Of a stretch of DNA of 64,000 nucleotides, positions 1-9,537 are shown in pieces (the stretch's first letter is position 1; each line of letters starts with the position of its first letter). A program made the translations under genes and the position numbers. This DNA comes from Callaeas wilsoni (taxonomy: Eukaryota; Chordata; Aves; Passeriformes; Callaeidae): assembly GCA_013398955.1 (NCBI GenBank), contig VWPU01014052.1, positions 1 to 64,000 on the forward strand. The letters run 5' to 3'. Below the pieces are notes generated by a model. It worked only from the letters and a program-made list of their open reading frames with translations, had not been told where the DNA came from and ran no database searches.

Positions 1-143
1 TCTCCTACGCCGACCTCATCACCCGCGCCATCGAGAGCTCCCCAGAGAAGCGCCTCACTCTCTCCCAGATCTACGACTGGATGGTCCGCTGCGTGCCCTA
101 CTTCAAGGACAAGGGCGACAGCAACAGCTCGGCCGGTTGGAAG
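1..143 (+). CDS. FOXO3: FOXO forkhead transcription factor, most likely FOXO3: 3' part of the exon encoding the start of the DNA-binding domain (partial)
   Basis: FOXO proteins are nuclear transcription factors that bind GTAAACAA-type sites and are held in the cytoplasm after insulin/AKT phosphorylation. Bases 1-2 finish a codon from upstream; full codons run 3-143 (47 residues, SYADLIT to AGWK). Visible in order are helix H1 ([11 protein letters not shown]), helix H2 ([14 protein letters not shown]) and the FOXO-specific [11 protein letters not shown] loop. The exon stops in phase 0 after Lys, the conserved FOXO intron position; recognition helix H3 would follow in the next exon, outside the window. 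RAIESSP and MVRCVPYF fit FOXO3 better than FOXO1 (KAIESSA, MVKSVPYF), FOXO4 (QAIESAP, MVRTVPYF) or FOXO6 (MVRYVPYF). Glu in SSPEKR and Asp in IYDWM differ from the mammalian FOXO3 I recall (Asp, Glu). The open frame running past 143 is intron read-through. The FOXO family call is near certain; the paralogue call is likely. Confidence 0.9.
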
Positions 144-149
144 GTGAGG
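144..149 (+). other. 5' splice donor of the long FOXO intron
   Basis: AAG followed by GTGAGG is a close match to the vertebrate donor consensus (MAG|GTRAGT). It falls exactly where FOXO genes are known to be split, between the Lys of SAGWK and the Asn of NSIRHN. Both reading frame and homology place the junction here. Confidence 0.93.
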
Positions 150-300
150 CTGGACCCCGGGACCGCGGCGCTCCCGCCGCGCCGCCCCGACGGGCGGGCT
201 GCCCGAGAAGGATGCGGCCGCGGAGCGGGGTGCTCGCGGCTGGCCCCGACAGCAGCCCGCCGGGCGCTGGTGCTGGTCGTGCTGATGGGTGGTCACCCTG

Positions 301-3300
301 TCGGCTTTGCTCTTTTTAAGGGAGGGATTAAGAAAAGTTTTGTCTCTTTCCTGTTGCTGTGTGCAAGTGGTGAGGGATATTGACTCTGGGGGCAGAGGAC
401 ACGCTGGAGCGGAGCTGGATTTTCTGATGCACAAGCACGTAAGCAGGGAAAGAGAAGGAGAGAGGGGAGAGAGAAAGAAAAAGGAAAACTATTTATAAGG
501 TGTGTGGGTTTTGTTTTGCCTTTTATTTTTTATTAAAGTTATAGTAACACCAGAGATAACTTATGATGGAAATGAGCAGAATTGCTTTTATGCGTGGTCA
601 GTCTGAGTCTCAAAGCTCAAATACGGAATTACTTTATTATTTTTGTCAAGAAAACCACCAGTTTTTTGCCCATGTATTCCTCAAAGGCAGTAGAGGGAAA
701 TTCGGGTTTTGACATTTCTTCATAAAGTTAATCAAAGCATGGAGTTATTGGTTGTTCAGCCACGGGAACGCTTGGTTTGCGATTCCTGCGGTGCCAGTGT
801 ATGAAAGCACTGTCTACTGATAGCCCAGCATCTTCTGTCCAGCACTGCGACAGCGAGCAGCTAAGAGTACCACTGTTTTAATAAGTGAGGGGAAAAAAAA
901 ATCTGGTTTTGTGGCTTGTTTACTCAGCGCGTGCGAAAGTACGTTGCAGGCAGGCAGGATTTTACTCCCAAGACAGAGTCTAATAAGGCCTACCAGGAGC
1001 CAGAACTGCACATAAAGCACATTTGAAGTGATTTCCAGAACTGCTTTTTTCTCCTCCTTTTCCACGTTCATCTGTCAGCGTCTGTTGGACACCAAAATGT
1101 CACGTACTTGCAGCTGTACAGAAATGCAGGTGCTGCTTGACGCCGATACTGTTCAGTTGCTGTTGAGGGCCGGTACTAGCAGCATCTAGACACGGAGTTT
1201 TTGAGTGGATGGCTGAAGGTGAATTTGCCAGCAAGTTCAATGCTTTTACAGAGAAATTAAATTTTCTCTTTGAATCTATCTAGGTTTGGATCAGGTGATA
1301 ACTTTTAGTATATAAATTGGTCAGAAATGCTGTATAGATGAAACGTTTCTGGCAGTTTCTGTATTAGCAGCCCTGTCTCATATTTTGGTGCCTGAGTAGG
1401 ACTTGCTGCTAGGAATTGAAGCGCGGCTGTATGATTTTTACCTTCCAAATGGAGCACAGTAGAGGAAGCATTTAATTGACAGACTTGTCTCAGGCTGGGG
1501 AAAATACAAACACAAAGTTTATCGGTGGCATAGCTAGTTGAAGACAAGGCTTTTAAAAGCACATCCTTTTTACAGCTTTTTTGTCTGTATTAGGTGTTGA
1601 ATTTTGATCTGACTTTACAAGTGTGACGCAGAGCGTGATAAAGGGTTACATCTTCCGATGACAGCCTGTGCCTTCATAAGTTGTTTGGTTTCACACAGAA
1701 GCAGTGGCTTTAGATGTCAGCTGCTATGACAAATCCAGCATTTTTATATGGTACTTTGAATTTTCAGTAAATTCTCAATATCTGATTCAAACGAAGACTT
1801 TTCTAACTATGGGGCTGACACTTTATTGGCTGAATTTGGTGACAAAACTCCTTTTCACTTTAGCAGAAGCAGAATCTGGGCCATAACATAAAGTGATTAC
1901 GTTGATTACTATCCTTAATACCGTCACAATTTTTCTGACAATTTATACTGTTAATTTGATATTGATTGCTTTGCTGAGCAGCATTAACTGGTACTTGGAG
2001 CTAATTAAAATGTTAAAAACTTGGATCCCTTGAGATTTTTCTGTTATAATTTAGTTCAGAAGTTTCTCACAAGCTTTTAGGATGACCTTTCTCAGGAGAT
2101 GCAGGCACACTGGTAGCAGAAAATTCTGCCTCTAATGATTGTGAACTGTCTCTGAAGTTAGGGTAAGGCATTTGATTGCGTTAACGGTGGGTGCAGTTGT
2201 GCGTGGGTTGTAGGGGCATACTGGAAGGCGCAAAGGGGAGGTCAGGAGCTAATAATTTGCCAGGCATCTAAAACTGCAAAATGTAATTTCTTAGCAAGGC
2301 TCGGGTTTCTTTTTCAAGTACGTATACATTCAGAAGAAGACTACTTGAATTTCTTGGCTGGTGAGTAGCTTAGTTTGTGCAGAGGCAACACTCTTATACG
2401 GAGACTCCATCTTAGTCTCCTGATGCTAAAACACATTATATGTTTTTGTCATCTTTGTTTCTTTCACAGGTAATGAATACAACTCTTCAGGAACTAATGT
2501 CGGCTTTTCACGTTAGACTTCTTCAGATTGCTAGTTACACAGAGACTTTAAATGAACAGAAGATAGTTCTATGTTAGAAGGCTTTTATCTTAATTTAGAA
2601 TATTTTTACACAGCTAAATTCATCATTGAAGGCAGCAAACCCATTTAACAATATTCTGCTCTGCCACTGAGTGGAAAAATTGTTATTTTAAACAAAGAGA
2701 AGACGAGAACTTGGTCTTATTACCTTATGTGTTATTATATATGAAATATTAATACTGTTTTCAGTGAGATGTGCTGAATACCATAATCCGTAAACATAGC
2801 TGGGATTATACTCCTCAAAACAATTATTTTAAGAGCTATAAATTAAAGTTACAACTATCACTTTTTTTTTTTTTTTTCCTGCCTAGGGCATTAAAGCAGA
2901 AGTGAGTATTTCAGATGTGGTTAGGAAGGCATATATTATGTTTCCGGTAATTCAGATAAGGTTTGCCCAATACACCCCCCCAACAATCTCCTTTGCTTCT
3001 CCCTCCCCCGGCCCTGGTGGGACGTTGGCTAACCTAACAGTGCCTGAAGCTAACTAGGGCAGTAGCGTACGGTGCAGCGCTGTAGAGGTGCCGCGCTCCG
3101 GACACTCCTGTGTGCCACAGGCAGCCCCGGCTGGTACAATTGCGTGAACTTCCAAACCACTGGAGAGGGTCTCCGTGCATGTTCCAGTATCTGCTTCTGT
3201 CCTGAGTACTTAGGGAAGGTCGGTATTTATGTTCGTCATCACTGGAGGGGGGAAGAGATCGCAGGGTGAGCTGGTTTCACCCTTGTGAAATGCGCTGTGC

Positions 3301-4403
3301 CGGGCGACTGTTCCAGGTACTTCTACAGAGCTCCTCGATGAATAGATCTTTCCTAATTCAGCTATCTGTTAGCCAATCGAAGTCCTGCAGTCACAAAACT
3401 AGTGTGCTGACTTAAAAACCAAGTTTTACCTCGCAAGTGTGTAGGGTGCAGCACTCACTTCCCCCAGTAATCTTGAAATAGGAAACTGAAACACCTATTT
3501 GTCCGTGTACGTAGTAGAGGTGCCCAGTTTCACTACAGCTTAAGTAATTCCATACCTCTTCCCACAATGTTATTTTGTAATTTCTTGCAGCACTATCTTG
3601 TGAAACAGTCTTTTCTACATGGAGAGTACACTAGGGGGACTATTTTCCTCTTTGTTAAGCGATATGGCAAGACTATGAATCTTGTTCTTTATACGAAGAT
3701 ACCAGCAATTCCCAAATTTAAATGCAGCTGATTTGCTTTGATTTGTTTTTCATATCAGAAGCCTATTCTGTTTCACACCTGTTGCATTCATCTTCCTCAT
3801 AAAAGATAAACACTTGCTGCTGGGGTATTTACTTTGAAGGGGACGTTTTTGTAAACTTTGTACGTGGACATTCCATCATTTCTTACCATGTTTTATTGGC
3901 CAGTATGTACCGAAGGGCTGCAGTCCCTTCAGTGTAGCAAATGCACAAGTCTCTTCTCTAATTATTGAGACTTGAAAAAGCTTGCAAAATTTGCCAGTGA
4001 TGTAGACAGATGTCTAAATCTGTTAGCCAGATGCTGATATGCAAGATGTGTCGGACTCTTTTTATCATCTTCTTGCAAAGGATGTGAGAAGGAAGTAACA
4101 CCACTCTCTTTCTTATTTCTCCTTCCTTGGACTGACACACAATGTCTTTATCAGGAGTGGCAACATGAAACTGAAGTCTGCATCAGTTTCTTTTTGTCCT
4201 CTACTGACTTGTAAACTTTTTTTCTTTTTATTTCTTTAAAGGTTCTGTTTCCCAATTAACTGCTAGCAAGAATATTTTTTCCAGCCTTTATTATATTTTT
4301 TTTTAGATATATTTTTGTGTTGCCTTGTTCATCCGTACAGAAGGGTTTGAGTTACAAGCTGTAGCCTGATTATTTTAAGTTTTGATCTACCAAAGAGAGC
4401 ATG
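301..4403. other. Intron stretch, no gene seen
   Basis: Mostly AT-rich unique sequence. The only low-complexity item is a T16 run at 2862-2877 followed by CCTGCCTAG, which looks like an isolated acceptor but has no open exon behind it. Small open frames on both strands show no recognisable family. A C-rich patch lies near 2975-3015. Confidence 0.7.
2862..2877. repeat. T16 homopolymer
   Basis: Sixteen consecutive T on the + strand, flanked by C on both sides. No retrocopy body or target-site duplication was recognised beside it. Confidence 0.9.
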
Positions 4404-4492
4404 GGCATTTATATGACAACAGCTTAGCTTCCCAAGCAAACGAGTATGTTTCCAAGCATTTTCTGCTAGTGGTGGGTGCAGCTCTTGCACGT
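4404..4492. repeat. Dispersed repeat, copy A (89 bp, partner at 6913-7001)
   Basis: Aligns without gaps to 6913-7001, same orientation, with 79 of 89 identical bases by hand count. Central shared core: AGCTTAGCTTCCCAAGCAAA. Read on the minus strand both copies are open in the same frame, but all ten substitutions change the amino acid, so the pair is not evolving as protein. Family unknown to me; it may be a fragment of an old interspersed element. Confidence 0.8.
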
Positions 4493-6912
4493 GAATGGAT
4501 CCTTGGGACTTCACTGTGATTACTTGTGTGCTTAAACTTGCTGCTTAGGCATCTTACCTGATCAAAGCCTTACTATGTTGTGCTTTAACGAAATACTCAG
4601 AAACATTTGTAAGTGACTTTTGTGCTGAGCAGTGTAAAGAGATGTGTGGTTCCAGTGATTGAAACCACTAGATAACAAGCGCCTTGCATCTAAGAAGAGT
4701 ATAGTATCACACTAACAAATGACTTTTTAAACTTTCTAGTAGAAACCATGTGTAGATATTAGCATGCATTGCTATTTCATATCTGTAATGTACATCAAAG
4801 ATCTCACTTTTCCTCAGCTCATGCAGGCAGGTGACAGCTATTAAGAGCGGGGAGAGAGAAACCAAGTAGCTCTCCCAGAATGACTGACCTTGTTTGATCC
4901 ATAGTGTGACAGTGAGGAGCACCTCTGCTGAAGGACTTGTTAAATGCAGACATGAGCACATCACCTTGGTGAATGTCTTCAGCTGCAAAGAATCACAGGC
5001 TCTGATAAACTTAGCTTTTGATGTGAATGGGAAGCTTCCAGTCAGCGATGGTGTGGTATTGCTGGATAGTATCGCCATCAGGTAGACCTGAATGATAAAT
5101 GCTGGAATCAGTGTCCCCCCGTTGTTCAGAGACAGAAGGTTACCTAAAACAGTCATGCAACAATTGACATTGTCTACGGTAGGTTTATTAGTGTCAATAT
5201 TTGTATGTATTGAAAATTTGAGCATATTTAAAATAGGAAGCTTGAGAGTCAGAGGTTGACTTCTACTCTTACCTGTGTGTTTGAAAGTACTCAGTTAACG
5301 CTAATAAAAATTAAATCACTTTAGTGGCAGCTATATCCAATGTATTGTATTGGCTTGAACAAACACTGTCTGAGACTATCGGGCTGGGGAGGAGAAACGT
5401 CCTGGCGCTGCTGCCCTGGGACATCCTGCCTCTGCTCCGTGTCATCCTGGTGAAGCGAGCGGTGTCTTACTCGCGAGGCCATTTTGTATTCGGGTCATTT
5501 TGGTGGTGCTACACTACTTTGCTGTAATCCTGGGAGATTAGGGAAGGCTGGGCACGTGCTGGTGCATTTAGAAAGGCGAGTGATTAGGGTTAGCTGAGTG
5601 GTTTTGTGAAAGCTCTTTGTGCTGACGTGGACAAAGTAGCAGCCCAGAGTGGAAGGTAGGCAGCTCTGGGGCAGCCCCTACCCTCCTGCAGCGGCTGGGT
5701 GGGTTTCAGCCAGTTCACTCGGGGTGGATGGGGTGAACAAGCGTGAAACCACCCCAGAAAATTACGGTGGGTGTGCTGGCTTCAAAGGGAGGCCGAAGGG
5801 ATTGCCTTGGAGATAAGGGAAAGCTGAGGATAAGCAGCTAAAGCATTTCTCTAGGTGGCAGCCTCCTAAAGGTGTCCTGCTAGATTTTGGCAGCCAGCTA
5901 TTTTGCGTGGAAGTATGGAAAATCTTTTGTGAGGATTGTTCCTTATTTGCAATGCAATTAAAGTGGGTCTTGGTGTAGTGGCGGCTTGCCAAAAGAGAAA
6001 CTGAAAGTGTTTCCTAATGCAAGTTGCTACTTAGACTAAAGTCTCTGCATGATCTTGTTTCTCTCCCACTTTTTAAAAAAGCCTTGCTACTATGTCTGTC
6101 ACAGAAAACATGCACAAGGGCAGGGTTACAAAATGGCAATATTAGTTTGTTTTAAAGGCATGAGGCCCTCCGCGTTTGGAGGTACTGTGTCTGCAGAAGG
6201 GCAAGCTCTGAGCCTCCTCCCGCTGCTGGTTTGTTCCCCTTGCCATGGAAAACTGTGATTCTCCAGTCGGCTCTGGAAAGAGCCACAGCCTGGCCAGGTC
6301 CTGGAACGGGAGGTGCGTCCAGGTCCTGCAGCACATAGTGACGATCCTGATAAAGGCCTGCCTGATAACACAGCAGTCAGGGAGCTGCAGGGTTTTTTTG
6401 ATGTGGCTTTTTTTGGGACTGACAATATGTGCGTAGTGCAGCGGTTCAGGAGCAAAATGAAGTGTTCAAGTAATGTGCACAGTCATGCAGTTTTCTGTAC
6501 TGCTGGCTCAGCACACCATGAGTTAAGTGAAGATTATGCTTAACCTTTTATTTGCTCTTTTTTTTGTGCTTCTACAAACTTAGACGGTTCTGTTACAATT
6601 TCCTGAGCATTGCCACACACCAAGCTTGGAAAATGAGGTGCATTTAGCCAATTTATGGCCTGACATATGTTAATTAACATTAATTACCTGCTTGAATAGT
6701 CCATTTAGCACTTATTATTAAAAAGTGGCTTGTCTACAGAAGGGAATTTTCCTTCAGAGTGAGATGTTTTGTTCTAACTTGCTTCAGATGAAGTCAGGTT
6801 GGGGTATCCCATGCTTCTCTGCATGGCTATACCAGTTTCCTGATGTTCCAGTTGTGTGTGTGGGATACAGTTGTACCACTCATACGCACCAACTCCTTAC
6901 CCATGTGTATTT
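4493..6912. other. Intron stretch between the two 89-bp repeats
   Basis: No convincing gene. A 172-codon open frame on the minus strand (4707-5225) overlaps a 63-codon frame on the plus strand (4894-5085). Neither has a signature I recognise, and lengths fit chance for 64 kb. A GC-richer patch lies at about 5390-5480. The right end (6600-6720) is AT-rich with several TAATTA sites, described separately. Confidence 0.65.
6667..6686. promoter_or_regulatory. Palindromic TTAATTAA / TAATTA cluster (candidate enhancer core)
   Basis: ATGTTAATTAACAT at 6667-6680 is a perfect 14-bp palindrome, followed at once by TAATTA (6681-6686). TAATTA is the core recognised by many homeodomain proteins. The overlapping CATATG just upstream is an E-box. 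Regulatory function is inference; no conservation data are available here. Confidence 0.3.
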
Positions 6913-7001
6913 GGCATTTATTTGAAAACAGCTTAGCTTCCCAAGCAAACTAGCATGTTTCCAAGCATTTTTTGTTAGTGATGGGTACAGATCTTGCTCG
7001 T
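6913..7001. repeat. Dispersed repeat, copy B (89 bp, partner at 4404-4492)
   Basis: Gapless match to copy A 2.5 kb upstream, direct orientation, about 89% identity. Similarity stops abruptly on both sides. No terminal inverted repeats, poly-A tail or target-site duplication was seen, so the element class stays open. Confidence 0.8.
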
Positions 7002-9518
7002 CTGCTTGAGGCAGCAGAGAAAGAACCATGCTTCTCAGCCTGCCAGCAACAGCAGTGGCATCTGGAGTCCCTTGGTAGTGTGACCCTAGCCCCTTCGGGG
7101 TGAAGGAGTAGGAAAAGCTCAGGTGTGCAAGGCTGGAGAGGGGATGTAGGAGTTGCTGGGTCACACCATGGTGCCCTGCAGGGAGGTCATCTTCAGCTCT
7201 GTGTGGATGAGGATGATGGACCTTAGGGCTTCTGCAGCCATTGAGAGCAGCCCACCACTGGAGTGGAGCATGATCTCCAACAACAGCAGGATATGTCTTG
7301 CTGTATTCATCAGCTACATTCCCTAAATTATCTCCTGGGCAGTGTGTTGGGTAAGGATTGTCACAGATCATTAGTCTAAAACCTGTGAGGGGAGTAAGAA
7401 CCAGAGAGAACTTGTTCGATTTCCAAATACCAATATTTAAAAAAGAAAAAAATCCATTCCTCAAGTCTCTATCCCCCAGTTTCTCATTCCTGTCTTGGGA
7501 GACTCCAGGGACGTTATGTCCTACTTCACCTTCTCCATCCTTCCCACTTGTAACAGCAGCTGAAGGGTTGCATGGTGCATTTCTGTGGGAGCTGGAGGGC
7601 TGGCTCGTAGCTGCGCAGGGCATGTTGTGCAGTTTTGGCTGGGGATAAAGTGTGGAGACGATTAGGCTACAGGACTGATGAAAAGCAATGCCAGGGCAGT
7701 GTGAGGAGTTGGGAACAAGTGAGTGATTGCATTAGCGCTCTGCCTCATCCCTGGTGTGAAATAGCAAGGGAGATGCCTTCCAGTAGGGCTAGAGAAGAGC
7801 ATTGCTTTTTGCCAGAGTGGTTTCTCCTGGTGCTGTGCCTGGCTCTGAGGTCCAGGAGGAGCCCCTCCTGCCCTGCAAAGCCAGAGTCCTTTCTTTGGGC
7901 CACCCACCTTGCCCATTTGCTCAAGGATTGATATGTTCATAATGCTGCTTTGCAGGGAATTTGAGGCAGGTCGGGAGTTAGCAGCATTGATGTCTTGTTA
8001 ATAACTCTGTCTGTATGTGTCCTACCTGGACTTTGCTTGCTGGGGCAATTTTCTTTATCTGTATGCTGGTACCTATTAAAAATAAAGACTATTTAAATAC
8101 TTTTTCAAATACCTTCATAGGATTTCACAGACAGAGAAATGCCCTTCTGGGGATTTGTACTAGTGAAGAAATGCCTTGTGAAAATTAGCTCTTATAACAG
8201 ACTTGTGCTAACAAATTGAGTGGATTGCTTGCTCTATCACAACATGCTATGTACTTTAGAGCTGAATTATGAAATGCTGGGTTCTCACATGAACATGTTT
8301 ATTTGGCAAGGTATTATTTTGTTTTTCTTTATTAGTTTTCCCCCGATGGTGAAGCTTCTACTCGCTACATGTAAAGAGAGGTGTGAGGACTGTGCATGCT
8401 GGTACAGAAGGGTAGAGGCAGTCCATGGACCATTGCTAGAGGAACTGGTGGAGGAAGGACCACTTGGAGCAAGGACAACGGCTTGTGGCACAGACAGCTT
8501 GTTTTCAGGGCCTTTGCAGTATGTGCCTCCAGTTTTGGGGGGCAGGAGGCTGTGGGTGTGGGGCTCTGCCTGTGCAGCCTGGAGCTGCTGTACACCTGAG
8601 TGCTGCCCGCAGTCAGGTGCATTTCTGTGGGGGTGAGTCACTGGATCACGCCACTTCTGCGTCCCTTCACCCACTGCCCGTGCCGAGGTGAAGGGTGGGT
8701 CTGTGCTGACGTCTCCCTGCCAAAACCCAGTTGAGAGCTCTGGAATGAGGGCAGGAGGCAGGACTGCTCCCAAAGGAGCCGTTTTTCTCCTTTGACACCT
8801 ACCTCTCAGGCTGCCTTCACACTCTGTTGTGCTGTGGGTCTGCCTGAGGGCTCCTCGTAACCCAGCCCTCAGCCTTGTAGTGTCTTCAGGCCAGCCTGTC
8901 TCCCCATCCCTGGCCTTCCGAGATCTTAGTCTCTCTCTAGGGAGCAGCGGAGGCCATGGCACTCCTGGGATTGTGATCTGTGGGTGGGACTCAGTCCTAG
9001 GAAAGAGTTTTCAGTAGGTTTGCTGGCTCCTGGATCGCGTGAGCAGAAAAGGGCAGGTCTGGGCTGCTTGCCAGGACTTGAACAGGGAGGTAACATCTGC
9101 TTATCCCAACCCTAGAGGAGTGGGAGACAGCAGATAAGTCAGAAGACTGATGAGGACAGACGGCGGTCTGCTGTGGGAGGACAGATAGAGGAGCACCCAA
9201 AAACATCAGGATGTGTCTGCTGGGGCTTCACTCTGCGTCCTGGCTGCTGCGACTGCTCAGTTTGGAGTGGGAATGAAAAAGAGTTTGCATGGATGCAGCC
9301 CGGTTTATGACAGTGCAACTTTCATGGGTAGATGGAGTAAAGAGGGCAGGTCTGAGTCTCATCCCTGCTAAAGGCCATGTTAAGGCAGCAGCACACATTT
9401 GCATTAGTGCTAGGCAGACTCAGGCCAGCAGTGCCAAAAATCCTGATTGCAGCTGAGCCTGAGCTCCGTGTGAGGACTGAGTATGACCAGGGAGTGTTAG
9501 TAAAAGTGTGACACTTAA
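7002..9518. other. GC-richer intron stretch, no gene seen
   Basis: Noticeably richer in GC than its surroundings. Two long open frames lie on the minus strand (6880-7623, 247 codons, which also spans repeat copy B; and 8285-8962, 225 codons). Their compositions (Ser, Pro, Gly, His rich), lack of domains and overlap with frames on the other strand suggest they are open because stop codons are rarer in GC-rich DNA, not because they code. Confidence 0.6.
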
Positions 9519-9519
9519 G

Positions 9520-9537
9520 TAAACAAAGCTTTGTTTA
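9520..9537. promoter_or_regulatory. Perfect 18-bp palindrome of two facing forkhead core sites
   Basis: TAAACAAAGCTTTGTTTA is exactly its own reverse complement. With the G at 9519 the left arm reads GTAAACAA, the FOXO/DAF-16 binding consensus; the right arm carries the inverted TTGTTTA. Both arms are therefore potential forkhead sites, spaced head to head around AGCT. A role in FOXO autoregulation is inference. Confidence 0.4.

Larger units (their letters stand above)
1..300. promoter_or_regulatory. 3' edge of a CpG-rich patch (CpG island) over the FOXO exon and intron start
   Basis: The exon and the first ~150 bases of intron are GC-rich with many CpG dinucleotides, including a GCGGCCGC at about 213-220. 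CpG density drops sharply after about 300. This resembles the CpG islands that usually cover the first coding exon of FOXO genes. The left part of the island is outside the window, so promoter activity cannot be judged. Confidence 0.7.

Noticed and set aside
81..383. 100-codon open frame beginning at the Met inside the forkhead exon
   Set aside because: Only the first 21 codons are exon. The rest is read-through past the GTGAGG donor into the intron; Arg-, Ala- and Gly-rich text there reflects the CpG-rich composition.
6880..7623. 247-codon minus-strand open frame, the longest in the window
   Set aside because: No domain or family signature, GC-rich composition, overlaps open frames on the other strand, and includes repeat copy B, whose differences from copy A are all amino-acid changing.
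8285..8962. 225-codon minus-strand open frame
   Set aside because: Low-complexity Ser/Pro/Gly/Thr-rich translation in GC-rich DNA, with several overlapping frames on the opposite strand. No known motif.
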